From UMGS172 sp045546555 (GTDB taxonomy: Bacteria; Bacillota; Clostridia; Oscillospirales; Acutalibacteraceae): a stretch of 37,269 nt of DNA. Positions 1 through 8,989 of the stretch are shown in pieces. How positions within the stretch are numbered: the stretch's first letter is position 1; each line of letters starts with the position of its first letter. The DNA is taken from positions 1 to 37,269 of the forward strand of contig JAZQCY010000120.1 in NCBI GenBank assembly GCA_045546555.1, in the 5' to 3' direction. A model generated the notes under the pieces. It did no database searches. It was not told where the DNA came from and saw only the letters and a list, made by a program, of their open reading frames with translations. The translations under genes and the position numbers were made by a program.

Positions 1-1307
1 GTCTTAATACCTGCAGAGGATGCGCTTCTTACAGGGCTGTAAAGAGCGTTACCATCTTCACCGATAAGTACCATGCAAGCCTTCTCATAGTTGAAGTACT
101 TCTGGGTAGCAACGGTGTTGGTAAGCTCGTAGTACCAGGTACCTGCTTCGTTGGTCAAGAAGGTATTTCCAAGGTCATAGTTGTCGGGATCAAGCCAGTA
201 ACGGATGAAGTAACCTGCTGCGTCTGCGTTAGGTGCTCCGTCGATGATACCGTACATTCTGTAAATAGAAGAGATCTTGAATTCGCCGCCCTCTTCCATA
301 GAAGGAAGATGAGTAAAGCCAACATCTTCAGGGTTCATGTTCATGAAGTAACCGGTGTTCTTGAGGCCGTAAGGACCACGGACAACGATGCCACACTTGT
401 TCTGAGTGAAGGCTGCGATAGAACCGTCGAGAAGTCCCTGCTCCTTAGCATCGGCGTACCACTGATAACCCTCAAGGAGAGCCTTGTCGTTTACACCGCT
501 GGAGAAGGTGCCGGTCTTGGCATCGTACTTAATGAAGCCGGTGTTGAGAGAGTCGATAAGAATATCGGACTCAAGGGTAACACCCTTGTAATCAGGGCCA
601 AGAGCCTTGATGTCCTTAGCGCACTTGAGAAGGTTATCCCAAGTCCAGATGCCTTCCTCATAATACTCCTTAGGAGTCTTGAAGCCGTTCTCCTCAAAGA
701 GAACCTTGTTGTAGAATACCTGGTTAGAGCCGGTCCAGGGAGTACCGATGGTGTTTACGAGGTAAACGTTGCCATCGATGGTGCCCTGTGCGTTCATGGT
801 CTGGTCCCAAATGGGCTCCTGAAGGTTAACGGTAGAAACCTTGTTGATGGGGGCTGCGATCTGAATGGTCATGGGGAAGTTGCCGTCGCTTTCGTTGTTA
901 ACGAATACGTCGGGAATATCACCTGCGGCCATCTTGGTCATGAGGGTGTTTACATAGCCGCCCTGGGGAACGGTGTAAAGGGTAACCTTCATGCCGGTAT
1001 CAGCCTCAAAGTTTGCCAAGGGAACTGCGCCCTCAGTCTGGGTGTGGTCGATCCAGGTTGCGAAACGAACAGTGGTGCCTTTAAGGCCTGCTGCTGTTGC
1101 ATAAGGATCAAAGGTTTCCCACTCGGTACCTTCAACGCCGGAAGGCTTGTTAGCAATAACCTCGCTTTCGTCGCCGTTGTTGGTGCCTGCGGGTTTCGAA
1201 GAAGGTGCGCTGGTAGTGTCTTCTCCGCCGCCACAAGCGGTCAGGGCAAAGAGAGCAATGCTCAAAGCAAAGATTAAGCACAGTACTCTTTTAATGCCGG
1301 TTTTCAT
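1..1307 (-). CDS. extracellular sugar-binding lipoprotein of an ABC importer (C-terminus cut by window edge)
   Basis: Reading the minus strand from ATG 1307 gives an uninterrupted frame of about 435 residues that runs off the window start, so the true stop is not visible. It begins with a basic, hydrophobic signal peptide and an LTAC-GGG lipobox near residue 24, so it should be a membrane-anchored lipoprotein. An acidic/Ser/Thr linker follows, then the family 1 solute-binding fold: the segments VRFATWIDHTQTEGAVPLANFEADTGMKVT-type start, AAGDIPDVFV, and a late GPYGLKNTGYF are typical. The ribosome site AGGAGG lies 8 bases before the ATG. It follows permease pair B but has its own promoter 70-100 bp upstream. 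The family captures oligosaccharides for ABC uptake; the ligand here cannot be read from sequence. Confidence 0.9.
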   Translation of the reverse strand, partial: MKTGIKRVLCLIFALSIALFALTACGGGEDTTSAPSSKPAGTNNGDESEVIANKPSGVEGTEWETFDPYATAAGLKGTTVRFATWIDHTQTEGAVPLANFEADTGMKVTLYTVPQGGYVNTLMTKMAAGDIPDVFVNNESDGNFPMTIQIAAPINKVSTVNLQEPIWDQTMNAQGTIDGNVYLVNTIGTPWTGSNQVFYNKVLFEENGFKTPKEYYEEGIWTWDNLLKCAKDIKALGPDYKGVTLESDILIDSLNTGFIKYDAKTGTFSSGVNDKALLEGYQWYADAKEQGLLDGSIAAFTQNKCGIVVRGPYGLKNTGYFMNMNPEDVGFTHLPSMEEGGEFKISSIYRMYGIIDGAPNADAAGYFIRYWLDPDNYDLGNTFLTNEAGTWYYELTNTVATQKYFNYEKACMVLIGEDGNALYSPVRSASSAGIK

Positions 1308-1346
1308 AGAAAATTCCTCCTAAAAATATTTCGAGCTTAGGTTCTG

Positions 1347-1362
1347 CTGTCTAAAAAGACAG
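1347..1362 (-). other. small hairpin in the 5' leader of the SBP gene
   Basis: CTGTCT and AGACAG form perfect 6-bp arms around a 4-base loop in the leader between the predicted promoter and the ribosome site. It has no U tract behind it, so it may stabilise the leader; a role is not established. Confidence 0.4.
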
Positions 1363-1383
1363 TTTTACTCATACTCTGTATTT

Positions 1384-1412
1384 ATAATAACAAATTTAAA
1401 CCGGGTTTTCAA
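1384..1412 (-). promoter_or_regulatory. sigma-A-type promoter for the lipoprotein SBP
   Basis: On the minus strand TTGAAA (1412-1407) and TATTAT (1389-1384) are separated by 17 bases, giving a leader of about 70 nt before the ATG at 1307. One copy of an 18-bp direct repeat fills the spacer, so the promoter looks repressible. Confidence 0.6.
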
Positions 1413-1464
1413 TATGGTTTTTAATCTTTTCTTCCGAAAAAATAGCCAAATTTCAACCCGGTTT
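1391..1464. promoter_or_regulatory. pair of 18-bp direct repeats, likely operator
   Basis: Positions 1391-1408 and 1447-1464 match at 16 of 18 bases. Each contains an AACC/GGTT palindromic core, AAACCGGGTTT in the first copy. The first copy fills the spacer between the -35 and -10 boxes of the SBP promoter and the second lies 56 bp upstream. A CG-centred core of this type is common for LacI-family regulators, but no regulator gene is next to it, so the protein is unknown. Confidence 0.5.
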
Positions 1465-1501
1465 ATTGTTAATATTTCCTATTGATTGTCTTTATGACAA
1501 A

Positions 1502-2512
1502 TTATCCTGTGATACCTACACGGTCGATACTCTTAACGAACTTCTTCTGCAGGAACAGATAGACGATAAGGATCGGAATTATGAACATAAAGCAGCCTGC
1601 CATCATGATGGCGATTCGCAACGGGTCGTCACCCGAAAGTCTCAGGGTACCCATTGCCTCAGCCGAAGTGATTTCGCTGAGCTTGACCGCCAACGGCCAC
1701 TTCTCTGCGTAGAGGTACATAGAAGCCAACTGATAGTCGTTCCAGTGCCAGATAAGCGAGAAAACGGTGATGGTGGTGATAACAACGCCCGACGACGGGA
1801 GAGCGATTCTGATGTAGGTCTTTAAGGGGCCTGCACCGTCGATCCATGCTGCTTCTTCAAGCTCTTTAGGAAGACCCTTGAAGAACTGAACGTAGATGTA
1901 AATAATGATACCCGAACGGATACCGACACCAAGCAGTGCGGGCAGCCAGAAGGTTGTGACCGAGTTCAGAACGTTGGGACGGATATCGATACCGGTCAAG
2001 GAGTCGATAAGTCCAAGCAGACCGAAGAAGTCCAGCTTTGAATAGTTCATGAATATCGGCAGCATCATCATCTGCGAAGGAACGAGGATGAGAAGGAACA
2101 TAAAGAATGTAAGAATTCTCTTTTCCTTGAATTCGAAACGGGCAAGACCGTATGCAACCAGCGAGCAGCTGATGATCTGAATTGCGGCCGAAACGATCTC
2201 ATACAGCAGGGTGTTCCAAATGGCCTGGCCGTATTTCATAACGCTCCATGCCATTTTGAAGTTCTCAAAGGTAACGTCCGAGGTAACCCATACGACCGAA
2301 GGATCGTAGAAGGAATCTCTCGTTCTGATAGCCGAGCTGATCATGTAAAGCAAGGGGTACAGAATAATGTAGCCGATTGCAATAAGGACGACGTAACGAA
2401 GAAGCGAAGCAAACAGGCTGTTAGCCTTTGAAAGCGCTTTACGTCTGGACTCGGTGGTAGAGTTCTTGGCCTTGTCGTACAAGCCTTTTACTTTAAGTTT
2501 AAGGTTTTCCAT
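1502..2512 (-). CDS. carbohydrate ABC transporter permease, MalG type (pair B)
   Basis: This 336-residue inner-membrane permease belongs to the MalG/UgpE family. It has a cytoplasmic N-terminus of about 35 residues, six predicted membrane helices, and the EAA loop near the C-terminal third (EEAAWIDGAGPLKTY...ALP), which docks the ATPase. The ATG at 2512 overlaps the TAA of the upstream permease by one base (TAATG), with AGGAGG about 8 bases before it, so the two permeases are translationally coupled. It should form the channel with its neighbour for the lipoprotein SBP downstream. The substrate is not known. Confidence 0.93.
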   Translation of the reverse strand: MENLKLKVKGLYDKAKNSTTESRRKALSKANSLFASLLRYVVLIAIGYIILYPLLYMISSAIRTRDSFYDPSVVWVTSDVTFENFKMAWSVMKYGQAIWNTLLYEIVSAAIQIISCSLVAYGLARFEFKEKRILTFFMFLLILVPSQMMMLPIFMNYSKLDFFGLLGLIDSLTGIDIRPNVLNSVTTFWLPALLGVGIRSGIIIYIYVQFFKGLPKELEEAAWIDGAGPLKTYIRIALPSSGVVITTITVFSLIWHWNDYQLASMYLYAEKWPLAVKLSEITSAEAMGTLRLSGDDPLRIAIMMAGCFMFIIPILIVYLFLQKKFVKSIDRVGITG

Positions 2513-3474
2513 TAGCTTCTACCTCCTGTATCCCAACGTTTTAAGAACAGCTTGGAGAATATAAGCATTATCAAGGCCATGCAGATGCCGACGATAATGA
2601 AGTAGATCCAAAGCATTGCCGATGCAGTACCGTAGCTTGAAGCAGCACCTCTCATAAGGGTGTAAGCCTGGGTCATAACTGCATTGTTCTTAGCGGTAAC
2701 AAGCTCAACCATGGTGAAGATGATAACCAGAATAAGGGTTCTGGAAAGCATCGGGAGAGTGATAAACCAGAACTCCTCCCACTTGGTAGCACCCTCAACC
2801 TTGGAAACCTCATAGAGAGAATCAGGGATGGACTGCATACCGGAGATGAACAGAACGATCTGAATACCACTGTTCCAAACCAGGTTGAAGATGTTGTTCA
2901 GCAGGCCGGCAAAGAAGGTGCCTATCTGAGTCGGCAACGACAGCCACGAGATAATATCCTCAACACTAAGCATACTGGATGCGAAGGAATCGGAAACACC
3001 TGCGGAAGAAATGTCGCTTGTGGTGGTCTTAAAGAGAAGCTCGATAACAACACCGGAAGCGATGATAACGGGCAGGAAGTAAAGTCCTCTGAAAAACAGT
3101 CTTCCACGGAACTTCTGGTTAAGAAGCAGAGCCAGGATAAGGCTGATGATTACAATAACCGGAAGTGAGCCCGCCATTGAAATCAACGAAGCAGACACGT
3201 TGTTCTGGAAGTTTGCGTTGGTGTTCCAAGCATAGTCAAAGTTCTTGAGACCGGCATACTCGAAGTGGTATTCACCGCCGGAGAAGCTGACGTCACAGAA
3301 AGCGTAGTAGAATGACTGGAAAAGAGGCATTACGAAGAACAGTGCAAGACCGATCTCCCAGTGCAGAACGAACAGACGTCCGTATGTGCTCTTTAAGGAT
3401 TCTATACCTTTGTGCTTTTTCTTTTTCTTCAAAGAATTGGCAGGGGCAGTATTGTTGATGTTGTCCATAGTCAT
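2512..3474 (-). CDS. sugar ABC transporter permease, MalF/UgpA type (pair B)
   Basis: This 320-residue protein has six predicted helices and an EAA loop (YEVSKVEGATKWEEFWFITLP) characteristic of the MalF/UgpA subfamily. A lysine-rich N-terminal tail (NSLKKKKKHK) precedes the first helix. The ATG at 3474 has a G-rich ribosome site (AAAGGGGGCG) inside the end of the DUF5696 gene, whose stop is only three bases away, so the genes are co-transcribed. It pairs with the MalG-type permease that overlaps its stop codon. Confidence 0.93.
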   Translation of the reverse strand: MTMDNINNTAPANSLKKKKKHKGIESLKSTYGRLFVLHWEIGLALFFVMPLFQSFYYAFCDVSFSGGEYHFEYAGLKNFDYAWNTNANFQNNVSASLISMAGSLPVIVIISLILALLLNQKFRGRLFFRGLYFLPVIIASGVVIELLFKTTTSDISSAGVSDSFASSMLSVEDIISWLSLPTQIGTFFAGLLNNIFNLVWNSGIQIVLFISGMQSIPDSLYEVSKVEGATKWEEFWFITLPMLSRTLILVIIFTMVELVTAKNNAVMTQAYTLMRGAASSYGTASAMLWIYFIIVGICMALIMLIFSKLFLKRWDTGGRS

Positions 3475-3477
3475 TTA

Positions 3478-5784
3478 TTACGCCCCCTTTACTGTATAGT
3501 CGCGTGCGGCAACGGTTATGTCGCCATCGGTGTAATCGGTTCTGCCAAAGTTTACGTAAACGCTGACGCCGTTGTCAAAGGTGGTCATACGAACATCCTC
3601 GTTGATAACCTTGTGAGCAACGATCTTTGCGCCGTTGACAGAATTGAAGTAGTTAGAGAATTTAGTGTCATCGACCAAACGGGCCTGAATGTCATCACGG
3701 GCACCGCGCTCGATGGTCTCATCCCAATAAACAGAGCCGTAGAACACGTTCTGTGCAGAGGTGATGAGGTTGGTATCGTGGTCACCTATAAGAGTATAGG
3801 TAAGGCCGATACCCGACTCAACTGCCTTGAGCAGGGTTATCTGCTCATCGGTAGCGAGGTTGATGGATGTACCCGACAGCGATACAGAGCCCTTGAATAC
3901 TATCTGATAGAACGGAACGTCTACAGTGAAGGATCTGTACTTAGAGGACTGAGTGGGGACATCATAAACATGGGAACAAGCAGCTGCGGCAAATGCGTTG
4001 GCATCGCTACCTGCAACGTTGTAGCCGTTGGTCTTGTAGGTGTCAATAATGGCGGTTGCCTGATCACCAAAGTCAGCTCTTGAGTAATACTTTCTGTCGC
4101 AGTAGTCGGAGTACGAGATGCTGGTCAGAGTATCAAGGCTGATACCGGGGAGCTGCCACTCATCGGCAACCTCTTTAATGTTGGTTGCAACCTCGGACAG
4201 CTTGGAACGGGAAACAAGATAGTAGGTGCGGAGCCTTGTATTCTTGTTTCTCAGGTTGGCTGAGAAGTAGTTAAGCTCGGTAAAGCTACCGTTGGCGGCA
4301 TCAGCCTTGCCGAAGCCGGTTGAAACTCCGCCACCCGAAGCGCTGAATCTTACCATATCAAAGTTCATATACAGGTTGACCTTGTTGGCCTTGGTATATT
4401 CAACAAGCTTCTTGAGATCAGCCTCCTTGCCGAAAGCACTGTTGATCTCGTAGTTACCTGCAACAACTCCGATATCGTTACCGCTTGAACCGAAGCCGAT
4501 AAGGTTTACGTTGATGTTATCAAGCTTGGTCAAATCCTTAACGCCCGACACAATGTCGTAAGCCTGCGACAAGGTGGTTGCGGTAAGCATTGCATCGCTG
4601 GGAATACCAAAGTGGAATTCCTTGGTTTCGATACCGCCGACAAGCTTGAGGTTAAGCATAGAGTCGTTGGACTTTTCTGCCTTCAGTGCGCCGGTCTCGT
4701 TGAGGTAGTCACGGTAGGTGTTTGCAATACCAACGTAGGAAGCATCCTCGCCGTAGAGAGGATAGAAGCCGATACACATCTTATCGGTGGTAAAGGCGTC
4801 AGCATAAAGCTTGGTCTTAACGGTGGTTGCAGTAAACAGAGACTGGATAACCTCCTGATAGCCTCTGATGTGGAACTCGGTGCTGATGTAGGAATAACCG
4901 GTAAACTTCTGTGCGATAACGGTGTTGATATGAGCCGACTCTGCGCCGTCCTTGATGATAGCACAAACGGCCTTATCCTTATTAACTGCACCGTAAACCG
5001 GCAGTCTTACGGTTTCGGTCTCGGTAACCTCGTCAAACTTGGTGACGTTGGCGTCCTGACCGTAGACGGTCTCGGTAATCTCAACAGCGGCTTCCTTGGT
5101 ATCGTCGATCTGCGGAGTTACCAAAGCGCCCGAGCCCGAAGGAGTGAAGAGATAGTAGCCATCTTTATTGGCATTAGCGTTGGATACCGAACAGAAGAAC
5201 GGAGCAACGGTAACACCGAAAACGTTGTAATCCTCGTTTTCCTGAACCTTGGTAGGATCGATGGAAACGTCTACGCCCTTATCGGTAAGGGTGAAGCATA
5301 CGGGGATTGCCAACTGACGGTCTTCAAAATAGCAGAGCATCTCGATACCGTCCTTGGTGCGGGTAAGAGAGTAGTTGCCCTTATCAATGGACATTGCAAA
5401 TGCATTGGTTTCTTCCTCAAGGAAGTTAGAGGTTGCAAAGTAATGAACAATGATGGGCGACTTTACCTGAGGACGGACGTCAGCCTTATCGCTTCCACCC
5501 TCTTCAGTGTAGTCGTACTTGTTGTTGAGCGCATCCTCGGGGATGTAGCTCCACTCGGTTTCCATTACCTTATCAAAAAGAATGACACATTCCTTTTCGG
5601 CATTCCAGATAAGGCTGTAACGGCTGTTTTCAGCGACGCAGGTGGTCTCGAGGTGGTTGAGCTCCTCGGGAATTGCGAATGCGCTTTCTGCGGCACGCTG
5701 TTCGTTACATCCGACTCCTACAAGGAGGAGTGCAGAACAAAGCAGCAAACATAATACTGAGCTTAAAACACGTTTGAACTTCAA
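3478..5784 (-). CDS. secreted DUF5696 family protein, glycoside-hydrolase-like barrel suspected
   Basis: This is a 768-residue exported protein. It starts with a signal peptide ending in a cysteine (LLLVGVGC, a relaxed lipobox), so it is probably a lipoprotein. The N-terminal half (to about residue 330) looks like a beta-sandwich. The second half has alternating strands and helices with conserved patches such as VNLYMNFDMVRF, LPGISLDTL (about residue 548) and VAGSDANAFAAA (about residue 595), which suggest a TIM barrel with acidic residues at strand ends. I recognise it as DUF5696 from memory of similar transporter clusters; no activity is proven. The start is TTG at 5784, set by AAGGAGGAG 6-9 bases upstream; no ATG fits. 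It lies between the YIP1 protein and permease pair B. Confidence 0.7.
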   Translation of the reverse strand: MKFKRVLSSVLCLLLCSALLLVGVGCNEQRAAESAFAIPEELNHLETTCVAENSRYSLIWNAEKECVILFDKVMETEWSYIPEDALNNKYDYTEEGGSDKADVRPQVKSPIIVHYFATSNFLEEETNAFAMSIDKGNYSLTRTKDGIEMLCYFEDRQLAIPVCFTLTDKGVDVSIDPTKVQENEDYNVFGVTVAPFFCSVSNANANKDGYYLFTPSGSGALVTPQIDDTKEAAVEITETVYGQDANVTKFDEVTETETVRLPVYGAVNKDKAVCAIIKDGAESAHINTVIAQKFTGYSYISTEFHIRGYQEVIQSLFTATTVKTKLYADAFTTDKMCIGFYPLYGEDASYVGIANTYRDYLNETGALKAEKSNDSMLNLKLVGGIETKEFHFGIPSDAMLTATTLSQAYDIVSGVKDLTKLDNINVNLIGFGSSGNDIGVVAGNYEINSAFGKEADLKKLVEYTKANKVNLYMNFDMVRFSASGGGVSTGFGKADAANGSFTELNYFSANLRNKNTRLRTYYLVSRSKLSEVATNIKEVADEWQLPGISLDTLTSISYSDYCDRKYYSRADFGDQATAIIDTYKTNGYNVAGSDANAFAAAACSHVYDVPTQSSKYRSFTVDVPFYQIVFKGSVSLSGTSINLATDEQITLLKAVESGIGLTYTLIGDHDTNLITSAQNVFYGSVYWDETIERGARDDIQARLVDDTKFSNYFNSVNGAKIVAHKVINEDVRMTTFDNGVSVYVNFGRTDYTDGDITVAARDYTVKGA

Positions 5785-5802
5785 TTCAATTCTCCTCCTT
5801 TG

Positions 5803-8001
5803 TTAGAATAGTTTCAAAATTTCGGTGTAGATAGTACCTACGAAGCCGCCGAGCTGCTGCAGGAGAACTGCAACTGCGATAAGCAGGAAGATTACGATTG
5901 CACATCCGAGGAGGGTGAGCAATGTGGTACCGATGAACTTCAGCAGACCATAGTCGTGTACTATCATAGAACCTGCTGCCAAGAGGATAACGGTGTATCC
6001 GGTGCAGATGACGGTCAGAACGCTGAGGAATGCTGCCTCGTCGGGAACGAGAACGTTCGAGCAGACGATGTAGATGATGCTTCCCAACAGCGACGGGATA
6101 AGGCTGTAGCAGATAACCGAGAAAATCTCGTTGATCTTACCCTTACCACTGAAGAGCGTACATACTGCCCAGTTGGTTACGGTCCAGAGAATAACAAGAC
6201 CGGCCGTCTTGGCAAGAATGAGCAATGCGTTATAGCTGGACGGATCGAAGTAAGTGAATGCGAAGCCGCCCATAGTGGTCTCCATAACGTCGAAGACGTA
6301 GTAAAGAACCACAATTACCAGACAGATCGGAATTGAGGTCAAGCCTTTTTCCTTCATGTCACGGAAGTTTTCGAACGGATGGGTCAAAAGTGTGGTGGCA
6401 ATGTGAGCCTTTTCATTCTTGACCAATCTCATCTTGCGCTTGGTCGAGTAGATCAGCAAGGCAATGAGCGCTGCAAGGACGACAACTGCAATAACAATGA
6501 CCAAGGTGAAGTTATCACGGAGCCATTCGGTACGGACACTGGCGAAGGCAAGCGAGTAGGTCTCACGGTCGTAGCCCTGCTGTGCAAGCTCAATGGCCTT
6601 GTCGTAGTTAATGGAAGCCTCTTCCTCGGTTGCAGCGGTCTTACCCATTGCATAGTATGCTCTGGCAAGACCTGCGTAAGCCATCTGGCAGTTACGGTCG
6701 GCAGCAAGGACCTCGGTCCACTCTGCCATTGCTTCCTCGTAGTCACCGACAACGGTCTTGGCCTGTGCCGATTTGATCAGCTTACCGTAATCGGTGATAT
6801 TGAAGATAGTGATGGTATCCTGGCTGTTATCGGTGATGATAACGTCCTGGGTTTCCTTATTGTAGCTGATAGAGCAGGCGTTGTAGAAGGTACCGTCCTG
6901 GTTACCGCCTTTAAGACCTCCGCCGAAGGTCGAAATAAGGTTACATTCACTGTCGTAAACATAAACTCTACCATAGGTGGTGTCGATGGTGTAGATAAAT
7001 CCGTCGTCGTCAGCAGCAACACCAACCAAGCTCTGGAAACGCACTGCCTTAGTCAGCACATTGTTTCCTATCTCATCATCAACAAAGTTAATGCTGTCAG
7101 AAGGAAGGATGTTGGTTCCACCGGGATTAAGACGCTTGATCTGTGCGGTCTGTCCGGGCTCGTTGGTCGAGCTGGTTGCGGTGTAAACAAAGCCTTCGCC
7201 GTCAACCCAAAGGTCAGAGAAGGTGTACGGCAACGAACGGGTCATCTCGGCACGCTTCTCATTGTTCATGAACAGTCTGTTCCACAGAGTGGTCAAAGCC
7301 TGCGTAAAGGTTGCGGGAACGTCGTTAGCACCGTAGAAGCCAAGGAACTTGTCTTCGGGAGAGTAAAGGATAGCACCGTAGTAGGAACCGTTACTCAAAA
7401 TGTAGACGTAGCCCTTCTGGTCAACAGCAACCTTGATAGGCTGATAGTTGAAGCCGGAAGGAATAAGACGTGCATCACTGGTGCCTTCCTTGGGCAGCTC
7501 ATATAATCTGATGAAGTTACCCTCGGCATCGCACTTGAGAACACGCTGATGCTGGGTATCGGCAATGAAGAGGTTCTCGTATTCGTCAACGAAGATACCC
7601 TTTGCCTTCCAGAAATCAAGACGGGTGCCGTTTTCCATAACAACGGCAGTGATCTCACGGATGATATTGTACTCCTGGTCGAGAACAATGATTCTGGAGG
7701 CACCACCGTCAAGAACATAGGTGATACCGCTTGAAGAAACGTGAGAGTCATCAATGGTAGAAGCACCGATACAGGAAAGATCCAACGAGGTGATGACCTT
7801 GCCTACGGTATACATAGGCTTGGTGGGAACTACTCGGTTGGTCTTACCGGTGAAGTTGTACCAATAGGTATAGGACTCATAACCGATCTCATCGGTCTTT
7901 TCGGAAACAGCAGCTGCGCCAATGGTCGGCACAAGGATGAGTACAGCGATAAGACAGACAAGGATGCGGGAAAGGAGTCTCATAGAATTGTTCTTTTTCA
8001 T
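5803..8001 (-). CDS. NHL-propeller / TPR / YIP1-domain membrane protein
   Basis: This is a 732-residue fusion. A signal peptide (residues 1-30) is followed by an NHL-type beta-propeller (about 65-405) with repeats of the form GI-VDEYENLFIADTQHQRV and DGFIYTIDTTYGRVYVYDS. A short TPR stretch follows (about 412-480, GDYEEAMAEWTEVLAAD...AYAGLARAYYAMGK). Then come one membrane helix (about 497-518) and a five-helix YIP1-type domain to the end. The propeller should face outside and the YIP1 domain sit in the membrane. I chose ATG 8001 because AAGGAGGT lies 10 bases upstream; an earlier in-frame start would overlap the previous gene. It sits in the middle of the sugar-importer operon. Its function is unknown; a sensor or scaffold for the transporters is a guess. 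Confidence 0.8.
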   Translation of the reverse strand: MKKNNSMRLLSRILVCLIAVLILVPTIGAAAVSEKTDEIGYESYTYWYNFTGKTNRVVPTKPMYTVGKVITSLDLSCIGASTIDDSHVSSSGITYVLDGGASRIIVLDQEYNIIREITAVVMENGTRLDFWKAKGIFVDEYENLFIADTQHQRVLKCDAEGNFIRLYELPKEGTSDARLIPSGFNYQPIKVAVDQKGYVYILSNGSYYGAILYSPEDKFLGFYGANDVPATFTQALTTLWNRLFMNNEKRAEMTRSLPYTFSDLWVDGEGFVYTATSSTNEPGQTAQIKRLNPGGTNILPSDSINFVDDEIGNNVLTKAVRFQSLVGVAADDDGFIYTIDTTYGRVYVYDSECNLISTFGGGLKGGNQDGTFYNACSISYNKETQDVIITDNSQDTITIFNITDYGKLIKSAQAKTVVGDYEEAMAEWTEVLAADRNCQMAYAGLARAYYAMGKTAATEEEASINYDKAIELAQQGYDRETYSLAFASVRTEWLRDNFTLVIVIAVVVLAALIALLIYSTKRKMRLVKNEKAHIATTLLTHPFENFRDMKEKGLTSIPICLVIVVLYYVFDVMETTMGGFAFTYFDPSSYNALLILAKTAGLVILWTVTNWAVCTLFSGKGKINEIFSVICYSLIPSLLGSIIYIVCSNVLVPDEAAFLSVLTVICTGYTVILLAAGSMIVHDYGLLKFIGTTLLTLLGCAIVIFLLIAVAVLLQQLGGFVGTIYTEILKLF

Positions 8002-8014
8002 CTTCGAGACCTCC

Positions 8015-8977
8015 TTATTCCTTAATACCCGCACTACTCATAGATTCCATAACGTTACTCTGAGAAATCAGGTAAACGATAATAGGCGGAAGCATGAGTA
8101 TGCACGTAACAGCCATAGCACTACCCGATCTGGCAATACCACCTGCGGTGATCTGACCCATGATGGTCGGCAGTGTTTTGAGTGCTTCGCTGAATATTGT
8201 ACCGCCGGGGACCGAAGCCCAAACGTCACGGAACGTGAACAAGGTTAAGGTCAGCCACATCGGCTTAACGATCGGCATTACTATTCGCCAGAATATTCTG
8301 AAATATCCTGCACCGTCGATCTTGGCGGCTTCGAGCAATGCGTTCGGCAAAGCACCTTGCATATACTGTTTCATAAGGAAGACACCCATTGTTGAGGCGA
8401 AGTGCGGCAGTATGTATACCCAATACGTATCGACTATATGGATACCGGTATATATAATGTAACGCGGGATCGCCAAGGTGTAACCGTTAAACAAAAGTGA
8501 GAACTGAATGATGTAGAAGATGGTCTTCTTGAACTTGATGTTCGACTTACAGAGAACGAATGCAGCCATTGAAGCGATAACAACGTAAAGGAAGGTTGTA
8601 CCGATGGTTACAAACAAGCTGTTGAAGACGTATCTTGACAACGGGATACGAAGGTTGGACAACAGCTCCGGCAAAGCGGCGTAGTTAGCAAACGTGGGTC
8701 GCTTAACGAAGAACTGCGGAGGGAAGATCATGATCTCGTCCAACGGCTTCAAAGAAGTACAAATACAGTAGATAAGCGGCAGGATACAGAAACAGCCTGC
8801 TGCGATGATAAAGAAGAAGTAGAAGAAGTTACCCACTTTAGAACGGGTGTAACGCTTGGCCTCGGACTTAGAAGCACGTCTGCGCTTAGGAGCCTTGGTT
8901 TCGTTAACCGAGTCACGCAAAGCTTTTGCGCCGCTGGGCAAAATCAAAACTTCTTGTTTCTTTCTGAACAAACTCAC
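8015..8977 (-). CDS. carbohydrate ABC transporter permease, MalG type (pair A)
   Basis: This 320-residue permease has a basic cytoplasmic N-terminus (KAPKRRRASKSEAKRYTRSK), six predicted helices and the EAA loop LLEAAKIDGAGYFRIFWRIVMP. The start is GTG at 8977, placed by AAGGAGGT 7-8 bases upstream, with only 12 bases to the stop of the partner permease. It is clearly a second, divergent copy relative to the permease at 1502-2512, so the operon carries two separate importer channels. Confidence 0.93.
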   Translation of the reverse strand: MSLFRKKQEVLILPSGAKALRDSVNETKAPKRRRASKSEAKRYTRSKVGNFFYFFFIIAAGCFCILPLIYCICTSLKPLDEIMIFPPQFFVKRPTFANYAALPELLSNLRIPLSRYVFNSLFVTIGTTFLYVVIASMAAFVLCKSNIKFKKTIFYIIQFSLLFNGYTLAIPRYIIYTGIHIVDTYWVYILPHFASTMGVFLMKQYMQGALPNALLEAAKIDGAGYFRIFWRIVMPIVKPMWLTLTLFTFRDVWASVPGGTIFSEALKTLPTIMGQITAGGIARSGSAMAVTCILMLPPIIVYLISQSNVMESMSSAGIKE

Positions 8978-8989
8978 TATCCCACCTCC

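Noticed and set aside
4612..5754. Long plus-strand open frame of 380 codons opposite the DUF5696 gene
   Set aside because: Antisense shadow of a gene with a signal peptide, good ribosome site and operon context; the antisense product has no recognisable domain and no ribosome site.
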